Assembly: GCF_020042285.1 (NCBI RefSeq)
Contig: NZ_CP083388.1
Location: 2,134,001-2,198,000 of the forward strand
DNA from: Ferruginibacter albus
GTDB lineage: Bacteria; Bacteroidota; Bacteroidia; Chitinophagales; Chitinophagaceae
Direction: 5' to 3'
Length of the DNA stretch: 64,000 nucleotides
Shown piece after piece: positions 49,736 through 58,758 of this stretch. How positions within the stretch are numbered: the stretch's first letter is position 1; each line of letters starts with the position of its first letter. The translations under genes and the position numbers were made by a program. The notes below the pieces were generated by a model, which made no database searches, was not told the DNA's origin, and saw only the letters and a program-made list of their open reading frames with translations.

Positions 49736-52564
49736 TTGAAAAAGCATCTCACCTTATTTATACTCTTTCTTTTATTCTTCTGCACATCTTTCAGTCAAAC
49801 TTATTGGCAGCAGCAGGTTGATTATAAAATCGATGTAAGTCTAAACGATTCTGCCAATACATTGGATGGTAATGTAAAAATGGACTATTTCAATAACTCA
49901 CCGGATACTTTACATTTTATCTGGATAGAGCTTTGGCCAAATGCTTTTAAAAATGACAGAACCGCTTTTAGTGATCAGTTGTTGGAAAATGGGAGAACAG
50001 ATTTTTATTTTAGTGACGACGACAAGAGAGGATACATCAACCGCCTGAATTTTAAAGTAGATGGCATCACTGTAAAAGCAGAAGATCATCCTCAACACCA
50101 GGATATTATTAAAATATTGCTACCGCAATCGCTTGCGCCAAATAGCAGTATAAAAATTGAAACGCCTTTTCATGTAAAGTTACCCTATAATTTTTCCGGC
50201 GATGGTTATACAGGCAGATCTTATCAAATAACTCAGTGGTTTCCTAAACCTGCCGTGTATGATAAAAAAGGCTGGCACGAAATGCCTTACCTGGTGCAGG
50301 GAGGGAATTATAACGAATTTGGTAATTACGAGGTGCAAATAACCGCCCCGGAAAAATATACTGTTGCCGCAAGCGGAGATCTCCAAAACAGCGAATCAAA
50401 AAATGCTCTTAAAACATGGCATTTTCAATTAAACAACGGTAGTGATTTTGTTTGGTTTGCTGATAAAAAGTTTCTTACCAAGCAAGAAAATATTCAGCTA
50501 GCAAGCGGTAAAAATATCAGCATAAATATTTATTATAAAAAAGATTCAGCTAATATTTGGACCAATAGCATTGACGCAGTAAAAAAAGCATTGATCGAAA
50601 AAAGCACCTTGATCGACGATTATCCTTATAATTCCATTTCTATTGTTGAAAATACTTGTAAATACAATTATACGACGAGTTATCCCAGTATCGGCTTATT
50701 AAAACCTCTCGGGAATGAAAAAGAAAGAAGTTACCTATTGAATCATTTAACAGGTGCGAATTGGTTTGGCAGTGCCATAGCCAATAATGAGCAACGTGAA
50801 TTATGGCTTAGCAAAGGATTAAATGCCTATTATGATGATAAGTATTTAAAAGATAGAAATTTAACTTCATTAGAATTGGCTGATATCAAAAATAAGTTCC
50901 TTAAAAAAAGGCTACCGGATAATTCTGCCCAAAATTTATTAAGAACTGTTACCGGAATAGACCAGGATCAACCTACTCTTACCCGAACCGATTCTTTAAC
51001 GAATTTTAATTATTTACTCTTGCCTCAGAAAGGATCCAATTTCGTAAAATCTTTAGGAACATTCGATATGGATACTGCAAAACTTTCTGTCGTACTTAAA
51101 GAATTTTATCAACGTTGGAAATTCAAACATCCGACAACTGAAGACTTTAAAGCCGTAGCAGAAGAAATAAGCAAGAAAGACCTGAGCGCATCTTTTTCTT
51201 ATTTAAATAAACCAGGATATACTTTTGAATCAAAAAGAATTGATACTTTCCCCGATTTTCATCCTAAATACAACTTTAATAAAAAACTAAAACTAGCATC
51301 ATTCTTTAGTTTTAAAGAGACTAACAAATACAATTATATCTTCCTCTCCCCTGCTATCGGTTATAATTATTACGACAAATTCATGATCGGTGCAGCTATT
51401 CACAACTATACATTACCATTATCTAAGTTTGATTTTTTTGCTACGCCCATGTATGGCACCGGCTCTAAAAAACTTACAGGTATAGGAAGACTGGATTACC
51501 ATTTGTATCCTCATAACCTCTTTCAGCATATTGATATAAGCTTAAGCGGCGCTACTTTTACAACAGATCAAAACATCGATACTGCCGGCAATACCATATA
51601 CAGATCGTTCTATAAAATTGTACCGGGTATTCGTTTTACATTCAGAAAGAACGATCCCCGCAGTACTATTACCAAATACATTCAGTTTAAATCATTCTTT
51701 ATACAAGAGCAGGCGTATGATTATCCTGTAGATACAACTATTAACGGCACAGATACTTCTTTCAAACAAAAAGCTATTACTATCAATCAGCATCGTTTAT
51801 TGAACCAATTGATGTTTGTTGTTGAAAATAACCGTGCCCTGTATCCTTATAGAGCAGAGCTGAAAGCTGAGCAGGATAAAGGTTTCATCCGCCTGGCATT
51901 TACCGGTAATTACTTCTTTAATTATGCCCATAGCAAAGGCGGTGTTGCTGTTCGCTTATTTGCCGGCAAATTCTTTTATACAGACCGGGCTACTGCTAAT
52001 GCCGGCTTATATGGCTTTAGTTTGTCTGCCCCAAGAGGAGGAGACTCTTATAATAGTAAGGGTGGCGATTATACCTACAGCAATTATTTTATAGGAAGAA
52101 ATTATTATCCTTTTAACGTGTCGGGCACGGATTGGCAGTTCTTTTACCAACAAGTAATGATAAAAGACGGCGGCTTTAAAGTAAATACCGATGCAATGGG
52201 AAACATTGAATCGGATGACTGGCTGGCAGCTACTAATATTGTTTTTGATGTTCCGAAAAATATAAACCCGCTTTCTGTATTGCCTTTTAAAATTCCTTTA
52301 AAAGTATTTTTGGATGTAGGCACTTATGCTGAGCCATGGGCAAACAACAGCGGCGAAAGCAAATTCTTGTATGATGCAGGCTTACAATTATCCCTGGCAA
52401 AAGGAGTTGTAAATATTTATGTTCCGATACTTTACAGCCAGGTTTTCAGCGATTATTATTCGTCTGTTATACCGGATAATGGCAGATTTTTTAAAACGAT
52501 CTCTTTCAGCATTGACCTGCAAAATATAAATCTTAGAAAAATCATTCCGCAATTATCTTATTAG
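49736..52564 (+). CDS. M1-like metallopeptidase homologue lacking the zinc site, with outer-membrane-like C-terminal half
   Basis: A 942-aa exported protein; signal peptide 1-20 (MKKHLTLFILFLLFFCTSFS, from a TTG). Residues about 20-230 form an M1 aminopeptidase-type N-terminal beta domain (ITQWFPKPAVYDKKGWH is standard). The following catalytic-domain region keeps the scaffold but not the zinc site: HExxH is HLTGA at 337-341 (Glu to Leu, second His to Ala) before NWFG, and the third ligand Glu of the WLxEG motif is Lys360 (WLSKGLNAYYDD). So it should not act as a zinc peptidase. Residues about 530-942 consist of aromatic-rich alternating strands (YNYIFLSPAIGYNYYDKFMIGAAIHNY, fragmentary here) suggesting an outer-membrane beta barrel. 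Followed 3 bp later by the FemAB-like gene. Confidence 0.75.
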   Translation: MKKHLTLFILFLLFFCTSFSQTYWQQQVDYKIDVSLNDSANTLDGNVKMDYFNNSPDTLHFIWIELWPNAFKNDRTAFSDQLLENGRTDFYFSDDDKRGYINRLNFKVDGITVKAEDHPQHQDIIKILLPQSLAPNSSIKIETPFHVKLPYNFSGDGYTGRSYQITQWFPKPAVYDKKGWHEMPYLVQGGNYNEFGNYEVQITAPEKYTVAASGDLQNSESKNALKTWHFQLNNGSDFVWFADKKFLTKQENIQLASGKNISINIYYKKDSANIWTNSIDAVKKALIEKSTLIDDYPYNSISIVENTCKYNYTTSYPSIGLLKPLGNEKERSYLLNHLTGANWFGSAIANNEQRELWLSKGLNAYYDDKYLKDRNLTSLELADIKNKFLKKRLPDNSAQNLLRTVTGIDQDQPTLTRTDSLTNFNYLLLPQKGSNFVKSLGTFDMDTAKLSVVLKEFYQRWKFKHPTTEDFKAVAEEISKKDLSASFSYLNKPGYTFESKRIDTFPDFHPKYNFNKKLKLASFFSFKETNKYNYIFLSPAIGYNYYDKFMIGAAIHNYTLPLSKFDFFATPMYGTGSKKLTGIGRLDYHLYPHNLFQHIDISLSGATFTTDQNIDTAGNTIYRSFYKIVPGIRFTFRKNDPRSTITKYIQFKSFFIQEQAYDYPVDTTINGTDTSFKQKAITINQHRLLNQLMFVVENNRALYPYRAELKAEQDKGFIRLAFTGNYFFNYAHSKGGVAVRLFAGKFFYTDRATANAGLYGFSLSAPRGGDSYNSKGGDYTYSNYFIGRNYYPFNVSGTDWQFFYQQVMIKDGGFKVNTDAMGNIESDDWLAATNIVFDVPKNINPLSVLPFKIPLKVFLDVGTYAEPWANNSGESKFLYDAGLQLSLAKGVVNIYVPILYSQVFSDYYSSVIPDNGRFFKTISFSIDLQNINLRKIIPQLSY

Positions 52565-52567
52565 GAT

Positions 52568-53479
52568 ATGCCTATCCGCTATATTCAATATAATGAAATT
52601 GATAAAAGCAAATGGGACCATTGTATTACCAATGCTTCTAACGGGCTGATCTATGGTTATTCCTATTATTTGGATGCAATGGCGGGCAATTGGGGTGCGT
52701 TAATATTGGATGACTACAAAGCAGTGATGCCGCTTACGTGGAAAAAAAAATATGGATTTCATTATTTGTATCAACCTTTTTTCGCAGCAAGTCTCGGCGT
52801 TTTTGGAAATAACATAACGGCAGACTTACTAAATGATTTTTTACATGCCGTTCCCGGTAAATTCAAATTTTGGGATATTTATCTAAACCACGGCAATCAT
52901 TTTTCACTGCCCGATTTTAAGTTATATGAACGCATGAATTATGTGCTTCCTTTGAACAAACCATATGAAGAATTATACTCAAGCTTTAGAGATAATATAA
53001 AACGAAACATAAAAAAAGCTATACAGCTTAATTGTACTTTCAGATCAGACATTAGCATTAAAGAAATTATAGCATTAGCCCAACAGCAATCAGAACACTT
53101 TTCTCCCATCAGCGATAAACATTATGATCATTTTGAGAAGCTGTACGACTATCTACATTCACAAAAAAAAGCCATTAGTTATGGAGTATATGCTTCAAAC
53201 AATGAATTGATAGCCTCTTCTGCTTTCTTTTTTTCTCATAAAAGAGCTTATTATATTTTGGTTGGCAATCATCCTAATGGAAGAACTATTGGTGCATCTC
53301 ATGCACTGATCAATAATTTTATAAAAGATAATGCCGGCCGCGATCTTTTATTGGATTTTGAAGGAAGTGATATCCGGAATATTGCCTTTTTTTACAGCAG
53401 CTTTGGCGCTACAGAAGAAAAATTTACAGGCATAAAGCTGAATCGCCTGCCTTTCTGGGCAAAATGGTTCAAGAAATAA
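52568..53479 (+). CDS. FemAB/GNAT-fold protein of unknown function
   Basis: A 303-aa cytosolic protein with the tandem GNAT fold seen in FemAB-like and related proteins. Segments supporting this are YGYSYYLDAMAGNWGALILD (first half), RDNIKRNIKKAIQL (the conserved basic helix), and the C-terminal LVGNHPNGRTIGASHALINNFI and LLLDFEGSDIRNIAFFYSSFGA, a pattern common in this group. FemAB proteins transfer amino acids to peptidoglycan from tRNA; relatives acylate lipids or proteins, so the substrate is open. It overlaps no gene but starts 3 bp after the M1-like gene, so the two are cotranscribed. Confidence 0.65.
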   Translation: MPIRYIQYNEIDKSKWDHCITNASNGLIYGYSYYLDAMAGNWGALILDDYKAVMPLTWKKKYGFHYLYQPFFAASLGVFGNNITADLLNDFLHAVPGKFKFWDIYLNHGNHFSLPDFKLYERMNYVLPLNKPYEELYSSFRDNIKRNIKKAIQLNCTFRSDISIKEIIALAQQQSEHFSPISDKHYDHFEKLYDYLHSQKKAISYGVYASNNELIASSAFFFSHKRAYYILVGNHPNGRTIGASHALINNFIKDNAGRDLLLDFEGSDIRNIAFFYSSFGATEEKFTGIKLNRLPFWAKWFKK

Positions 53480-53561
53480 CACCACATCATTTCTGTTTTA
53501 ATCTTTTTTTGATATCTTGTGTTTGCCTGAAAAAAATTTAACAATTGCTAAATCCCATCTA

Positions 53562-54596
53562 ATGAAACAAAATTTACTTGCTACTCTTTTGCTTACCAAC
53601 AAAAAATCGTTCACAAAAATTTTACCGGTACTGCTTTTAGTAACGACTGTTACCAAAGCTCAATTATCGAGCTATCCTACAACAATCGATTTTACGGCAG
53701 CAAAGCCTGCGTATATTACTACGCCTACGGGTACTAATTACAGCACTTCAGTGCCCGATTGTAATTCAAATATTACCGGCGGTATTTCCTATTCATCCAG
53801 CAGTAAAAGCTGGACGCTTACGGCAACAAGGTGCGGTTCACTCATTTATACCATTAAGCAACCAAGCACTGCCAGGGCTGTTACAGTGAGTAATAATCAA
53901 AACGGTGTTACCAAAACTACTACCAACACAAAAAACACTTGCGAAACAGACACGCTTGTTGTTAACTACGATGGTTCGGCAGGAAACATTATTATCACTT
54001 TTGCAGGCGGAAGTGGCGGGTCCGGCCAGTCTATTATTGCATTAACCGTTAATGACGTAACGGTTCTGCCTGTTACATTTACCAGCTTTAATGCACACCC
54101 GGTAAATAATACTATTAATTTTAACTGGAGTGTTGGAGTACAAACAAACATTACACGATACGATATTGAAAGTTCTGCCGACGGAAAATCTTTTTCCAAA
54201 ATTGGTACTGTAGCAGCTGCGAATGCACAATCCTATTCGTGGAGTGCGGCTTTTAATGCTGATAACTTTTATCGCATAAAGGCTATTGATAATGCAGGAA
54301 ATGTTTCGTACACAAATGTTTTATCGCTTAACGCCAATAATACACAAGCATCCATCACTGCAACAAATCCTGTCGTTAATCACAGTTTGACGTTACAATT
54401 AAATGCATTGAAAAAAGATAATTATGCTGTTACGCTTTATACAGTCAGCGGCGTAAAGGTATTTTCTACCGCAATAGATCATGCAGGGGGATCCTCTATA
54501 AAAACATTACAATTACCAACCTTGCTCCAGGGAATGTATTTTGTAAAACTTTCAGGCAAAAGCATGCAATTAAACAAAACGATATTTATTCAATAG
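53562..54596 (+). CDS. Secreted protein with T9SS type A sorting domain
   Basis: A 344-aa exported protein from the ATG at 53562, with a long signal region ending VTKAQ (about 34). The body (about 35-190) is a beta-rich domain with ITPTGTNYSTS-like strands and two Cys (VPDCNSN, ATRCGSL); then a short fibronectin-like region with FTSFNAHPVNNTINFNWS and YDIESSADGKSFSKIG. The last about 80 residues form the Por secretion tail: ATNPVVNHSLTLQLNALKK, VTLYTVSGVKVFST, LLQGMYFVKLSGKSMQ. Such cargo is exported by the type IX system and cleaved at the surface. Function of the body unknown. Terminator at 54619-54651. Confidence 0.8.
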   Translation: MKQNLLATLLLTNKKSFTKILPVLLLVTTVTKAQLSSYPTTIDFTAAKPAYITTPTGTNYSTSVPDCNSNITGGISYSSSSKSWTLTATRCGSLIYTIKQPSTARAVTVSNNQNGVTKTTTNTKNTCETDTLVVNYDGSAGNIIITFAGGSGGSGQSIIALTVNDVTVLPVTFTSFNAHPVNNTINFNWSVGVQTNITRYDIESSADGKSFSKIGTVAAANAQSYSWSAAFNADNFYRIKAIDNAGNVSYTNVLSLNANNTQASITATNPVVNHSLTLQLNALKKDNYAVTLYTVSGVKVFSTAIDHAGGSSIKTLQLPTLLQGMYFVKLSGKSMQLNKTIFIQ

Positions 54597-54618
54597 TATC
54601 ATTAATAATTCACCGGCT

Positions 54619-54651
54619 AAAACGCTTATCTTGTAACGAGATAAGCGTTTT
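54619..54651 (+). terminator. Terminator after the T9SS cargo gene
   Basis: A 13-bp perfect stem AAAACGCTTATCT / AGATAAGCGTTTT with a 7-nt loop (54632-54638), followed by AATTTTTAT. The symmetrical A/T ends could also terminate the other strand. Confidence 0.85.
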
Positions 54652-54685
54652 AATTTTTATAAATAATAATTTAGTTTTAAGAGTT

Positions 54686-55048
54686 ATGAACGAAGTTGAT
54701 CAATACATTGCTGCATTCCCTAAAGAAACCGCAGCTTTATTACAGGAGTTGAGAAAGATCATTACAAAAGCTGCTCCAAAAGCGGAAGAAACGATCAGTT
54801 ATAAAATGCCCGCTTACAAATACCACGGAGCAGTGGTCTATTTTGCCGGATATAAGAATCATATCGGCTTTTATCCTACCGGGTCCGGTATTAAAGCATT
54901 TACCAAAGAAATTGACGGTTATAAAAATTCCAAAGGAGCTGTTCAGTTTCCGTTAGATCAGCCATTACCTGTAAAACTAATTACACGTATGGTGCAATTT
55001 AAAGTAAAGGAGAATTTACAGAAAGTAAAAATGAAGAAAAGAAAATAG
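54686..55048 (+). CDS. DUF1801 family protein
   Basis: A 120-aa cytosolic protein of the DUF1801 (YdhG-like) family. Typical features are the N-terminal FPKETAALLQELRKIITKAAP, then EETISYKMPAYKYHG and the strands VVYFAGYKNHIGFYPTG, ending with KGAVQFPLDQPLP. In some Gram-positives the family is annotated as iron chaperone-like (YdhG/frataxin-like fold), but a function here is not proven. It stands alone, convergent with the CBS gene. A basic tail (KMKKRK) closes it. Confidence 0.85.
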   Translation: MNEVDQYIAAFPKETAALLQELRKIITKAAPKAEETISYKMPAYKYHGAVVYFAGYKNHIGFYPTGSGIKAFTKEIDGYKNSKGAVQFPLDQPLPVKLITRMVQFKVKENLQKVKMKKRK

Positions 55049-55091
55049 CTCCAGGATCTTTAAAAGACAATAGAGCTATTTTAAAAAAAAT

Positions 55092-55550
55092 TTAAAGCAC
55101 TCCGCTATATTCGTCTGTATCCAATAATGCATTGGTTAGACTTGAATCAAATACCTGTTCACGATTGGCTATTACCTGGCGCAGAATATCATGAATTGTT
55201 ACAATTCCTATAAAACGCATTTTTTCGTCGTAAACCAGCAAATAACGTGCTTTGTGTGCATTCATCAGGTGCATGCAATGTTCAGCTGTATCTGTTAAAG
55301 TAACTACCGGCAGGTCGGTTGTCATTACTTCTTTTACCATCGTTGAATTACTGGCACGTCCTTTCAATATAACGTTGCGGGTGTAATCACGTTCACCAAA
55401 AATGCCTTTGTACTCTTCTCCATCCATTACAACCAAATAACTAAGATTTACAGAATTTAATTGCACCAGTGCATCGTACACCAATGTATCGGATGGAACA
55501 ATATTAAAAACCTTTTGCTTTGAATCAAGAATATTTTTTACTGTCGTCAT
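55092..55550 (-). CDS. Two-CBS-domain protein
   Basis: A 152-aa cytosolic protein consisting of one Bateman pair of CBS domains: the first about residues 8-65 (VFNIVPSDTLVYDALVQL, YLVVMDGEEYKGIFGERDY) and the second about 72-130 (MTTDLPVVTLTDTAEHCM, RYLLVYDEKMRFIGIVTIHDI). Such proteins bind adenine nucleotides and often regulate a partner. The partner is not evident; it follows ispD on the minus strand by 43 bp and could be cotranscribed with it. Confidence 0.9.
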   Translation of the reverse strand: MTTVKNILDSKQKVFNIVPSDTLVYDALVQLNSVNLSYLVVMDGEEYKGIFGERDYTRNVILKGRASNSTMVKEVMTTDLPVVTLTDTAEHCMHLMNAHKARYLLVYDEKMRFIGIVTIHDILRQVIANREQVFDSSLTNALLDTDEYSGVL

Positions 55551-55593
55551 ACTGTTTTTTTACTGCGGTAAGTTAGGTAATTTTTGTATTGAT

Positions 55594-56265
55594 TTATTTT
55601 TCTTCCAGCATCTTTTCTGCAATTAAAAGATCGATGGGGTGGGTGATCTTTATATTTTGCTCCTCTCCTTCCACTAAAGTAACTTTTACGCCGAAATCCT
55701 CTACCACAGTAGCCTCATCGGTAAATTGTTCTTTATATTTCACATGAAAAGCCGGCAGTAAAATACTGCTTTTAAAGGTTTGCGGAGTTTGAATGAGCTT
55801 TACACTATTTCTGTCAATTGCTTTGTTCTGATCTTCTTCTACAATGCGCACACTATCTTTTGAATTAACTACGGGAATGGCAGTACCTGCGGCTAACGCA
55901 GTTTCATAACATCGATGTATCAATGTAGCACTTAACAGGCATCTTACGCCATCATGTACAAATACAATGCTTTCTTCTTTTATCAGTCCTAATCCATGCT
56001 GTACAGATGTAAAACGATTTTCGCCGCCTGTAATGATGTGAAGCATTTTTTTATCGGGAAAATACGAACGAATGATCTCTACTCCTTTTACAAAGTAATG
56101 CGTAGGTAACACCAAAATAATTTCAATATCAGCATAAGCATTTAAAAATGCAGAAATAGTATAATAAAGAATTGGCTTCCCTTTCAATAATAAAAACTGT
56201 TTAGGTATAGCCGCATTCATTCTACTTCCGTTTCCCCCCGCAACAATTACCGCATATTTTTTCAT
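55594..56265 (-). CDS. ispD: 2-C-methyl-D-erythritol 4-phosphate cytidylyltransferase
   Basis: Joins CTP and methylerythritol 4-phosphate in the non-mevalonate isoprenoid pathway (cytosolic). At 223 aa it has normal length. The nucleotide loop is IVAGGNGSRMNAAIPKQFLL (with the essential Arg and Lys), HDGVRCLL binds substrate, and the end is typical: IQTPQTFKSSILL, FTDEATVVEDFG, EGEEQNIKITHPIDL. Follows the heptose kinase gene by 20 bp on the minus strand, so probably an operon. Confidence 0.95.
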   Translation of the reverse strand: MKKYAVIVAGGNGSRMNAAIPKQFLLLKGKPILYYTISAFLNAYADIEIILVLPTHYFVKGVEIIRSYFPDKKMLHIITGGENRFTSVQHGLGLIKEESIVFVHDGVRCLLSATLIHRCYETALAAGTAIPVVNSKDSVRIVEEDQNKAIDRNSVKLIQTPQTFKSSILLPAFHVKYKEQFTDEATVVEDFGVKVTLVEGEEQNIKITHPIDLLIAEKMLEEK

Positions 56266-56285
56266 CTATGTAAATAATAAAAGAT

Positions 56286-57269
56286 CTACAATAGTTGCTT
56301 GCACTCCTGCAACAGTTTTACTTTATCAATTGCCACCGTTCCTACTTCTTCACAAACGATACCTCCTGCTATATTGGCTATTTCGGACATTAAATGCATA
56401 TCTTTTGTAGCTGCATATACCAGCGATGCCACAGCAATCACTGTATCCCCTGCTCCACTAACGTCCGCAATGTTACGAAGATGAGCCGGTATCAATTCTG
56501 CAGTTTTGCCTGATTGAGAAAAAACCCCTTTTTCGGATAATGTAATAAATGATATTTTATGTTGAAGCTTAGCTTCCAGTTGCGAATGGATATTTTCCAA
56601 TGACGACAGATCAGCATTATCAGCTATAATGTTTAACGCTTCTTTTACTTCTTTCAGATTTGGCTTGAAAATATCCACCCCTTTATAAGCAAAGAAATTT
56701 TTTCGTTTAGGGTCTACCGTTACTATAATATTATTTTGCCTGTTTAATGCAATTATTTTAGCGATGCAGCTTTCTGTCAGCACGCCTTTATTATAATCTT
56801 CCAATATTATTACATCAGGTTTTTCCGAAGCGATGAATGCTTCAACGCTTTGCACTAATTTGTTCTCATCATCAATGCTAATATCATTTGTCATTTCCGC
56901 ATCAAGGCGCATCATTTGCTGGTTGCGGCTGATGATACGGATCTTATTTGTTGTGGTTCTTTCTTCACTTTGTACCAGGTAATCGGTATTGATGCCGTTG
57001 GCTTTAGCCAATTCTATAAATTGTTTCCCATCATCATCTTTACCTAAAACACTTATTAAAAAAACATTGGCTGATAATGACTGAAGATTCAATGCCACAT
57101 TTCCCGCACCACCTATCCTGAATTCTTTTTTTGAAACAGCCACCACCGGCACCGGCGCTTCCGGAGAGATGCGGTCAACTTTACCCCACCAATAAGTATC
57201 CAGCATTACATCCCCCACTACAGCCACTTTCAGTTTAGCAAAATGCTGAAATAGATCATCAAAATTCAT
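56286..57269 (-). CDS. D-glycero-beta-D-manno-heptose-7-phosphate kinase
   Basis: PfkB-type sugar kinase of 327 aa, equal to the kinase half of HldE (RfaE1). Visible: VVGDVMLDTYWWGKVDRISPEAPVPV (the family signature), GGAGNVALNLQSL, DPKRKNFFAYKGVDIFKPNLKEV, and the ATP/anion-hole motif DVSGAGDTVIAV with the catalytic Asp. It makes heptose-1,7-bisphosphate for LPS core heptose. The adenylyltransferase half is absent and would be a separate gene. First gene of the small minus-strand group with ispD and the CBS gene. Confidence 0.9.
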   Translation of the reverse strand: MNFDDLFQHFAKLKVAVVGDVMLDTYWWGKVDRISPEAPVPVVAVSKKEFRIGGAGNVALNLQSLSANVFLISVLGKDDDGKQFIELAKANGINTDYLVQSEERTTTNKIRIISRNQQMMRLDAEMTNDISIDDENKLVQSVEAFIASEKPDVIILEDYNKGVLTESCIAKIIALNRQNNIIVTVDPKRKNFFAYKGVDIFKPNLKEVKEALNIIADNADLSSLENIHSQLEAKLQHKISFITLSEKGVFSQSGKTAELIPAHLRNIADVSGAGDTVIAVASLVYAATKDMHLMSEIANIAGGIVCEEVGTVAIDKVKLLQECKQLL

Positions 57270-57275
57270 GCAGTA

Positions 57276-58697
57276 TTAATCTTTTTGTTTGTTTGCAATT
57301 GCAAGATAATAAATTGGGATACCTATAAGTACAATAAGCAAGCCCGGCCAGGTATATTCTTTTTTATATATAGCAAGTAATACACAAAATGCAATTGCCA
57401 TCAATATATATATAACAGGAAGCACAGGATAACCAAATGCTTTATAAGGTCGTTCTGCATCAGGGCGTTTTTTGCGAAGAATGAATACACCAAAAATGGT
57501 AAGTGCATAAAACATCACTACCACAAAAGAGATCATATCCAGCAGATCACTGTATTTACCGCTTAAGCATAATGCGCAAGCCATTACACATTGTATCCAT
57601 AAAGCCCATTCAGGCACTATGTTTTTATTTAGTTTAGATGCCTGCCTGAAAAACAATTTATCATTTGCCATTGTATAATATACTCTTGCTCCTGCTAATA
57701 TCAAACCGTTATTGCAGCCAAATGTGGAGATCATGATCATGATCGCAATAATTTTTGTGCCGATATCACCAAATATGGCATGAGAAGCTTCAAGCGCCAC
57801 CCGGTTGTCTTGTGCAAAAGCCAAATTATTTAACGGAACTGTTGCCAGGTATACAACATTCATTAAAATATAAATAATGGTAACGATCAATGTTCCCAAA
57901 AACAAACTCAGTCCTATATTACGCTTGGGGTTTTTAATTTCGCCTGCAATAAATGTTACATTGTTCCATGCATCGCTACTGAAGATACTGCCCACCATGG
58001 CGCTTGCAATAGCACCCAAGCCTACTGCTGTCAGAAGCGGCGTGTAGCTAATAACACCATTTTCTTTAGAGATATTCTGCAGTGTCCATGCATTATGCCA
58101 ATTGCTAAGCCAGATATCTTTTTTAAATACAATGAAGCCGGCTAATATTAAACCGAATAAAGATAATAGCTTGGTGGAAGTAAAAATAGTTTGAATGATC
58201 TTGCCTGTTTGAATGCCTTTAGTATTTACAAATGTTAAGAACACGATCAACAAAATTGCCACCAGTTGCGCATAATGAACTTTTAATCCCAACAGGCTAA
58301 ATGTATTGGCATCGTCCCACACCAATGCAGGAATAAAATAACCCGCAAATTTTGCAAAGCCTACTCCTACTGCGGCAATGGTTCCCGTTTGTATCACGGC
58401 AAAAAAACTCCATCCGTATAAGAAGCCGATCAAAGGGTTGTACGACTCTTTTAAATAAACGTATTGTCCGCCTGCTTTCGGAAACATAGCGCTCAGCTCG
58501 CCATAGCTTAACGCTGCAGTTAAGGTCATAAAACCGGTGATAAGCCATGCAAATAGCAACCAGCCGGAACTGCCTACATATTTCAGCATATCTGCACTTA
58601 CAATAAAAATACCTGACCCTATCATAGACCCGGCAACGATCATGGTAGCATCAAATAAGCCAAGTGTGGGTTTAAAAGCAGTTTGGTTTTCCGACAT
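57276..58697 (-). CDS. APC family amino acid permease
   Basis: A 473-aa inner-membrane transporter with about 12 TM segments, the standard size for the APC (amino acid-polyamine-cation) superfamily. The N-terminal consensus GSMIGSGIFIVSADML and the GLLYGW-like SYNPLIGFLYGWSFF segment are typical; the middle contains GxIxNPxR (GEIKNPKRNIG). The related subfamily is the LAT-type/serine-threonine exchangers; the substrate is not certain. It is separated by 61 bp from the Skp gene, with a terminator hairpin between. Confidence 0.9.
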   Translation of the reverse strand: MSENQTAFKPTLGLFDATMIVAGSMIGSGIFIVSADMLKYVGSSGWLLFAWLITGFMTLTAALSYGELSAMFPKAGGQYVYLKESYNPLIGFLYGWSFFAVIQTGTIAAVGVGFAKFAGYFIPALVWDDANTFSLLGLKVHYAQLVAILLIVFLTFVNTKGIQTGKIIQTIFTSTKLLSLFGLILAGFIVFKKDIWLSNWHNAWTLQNISKENGVISYTPLLTAVGLGAIASAMVGSIFSSDAWNNVTFIAGEIKNPKRNIGLSLFLGTLIVTIIYILMNVVYLATVPLNNLAFAQDNRVALEASHAIFGDIGTKIIAIMIMISTFGCNNGLILAGARVYYTMANDKLFFRQASKLNKNIVPEWALWIQCVMACALCLSGKYSDLLDMISFVVVMFYALTIFGVFILRKKRPDAERPYKAFGYPVLPVIYILMAIAFCVLLAIYKKEYTWPGLLIVLIGIPIYYLAIANKQKD

Positions 58698-58722
58698 AAA
58701 AAAATCCGTTTTGGTAAACGGA
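58698..58722 (-). terminator. Terminator after the Skp/OmpH gene
   Basis: TCCGTTT / AAACGGA (58705-58722) around a TGGT loop; on the minus strand it is followed by T7. It lies between the Skp stop and the permease start. Confidence 0.85.
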
Positions 58723-58758
58723 GTTGAAGATAAATGTTAACCTTGGTGAAACAAAATT

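Noticed and set aside
49736-52564. Annotation of the M1-like gene as an active aminopeptidase
   Set aside because: The HExxH Glu and second His and the third zinc ligand are all replaced; no second HExxH is present.
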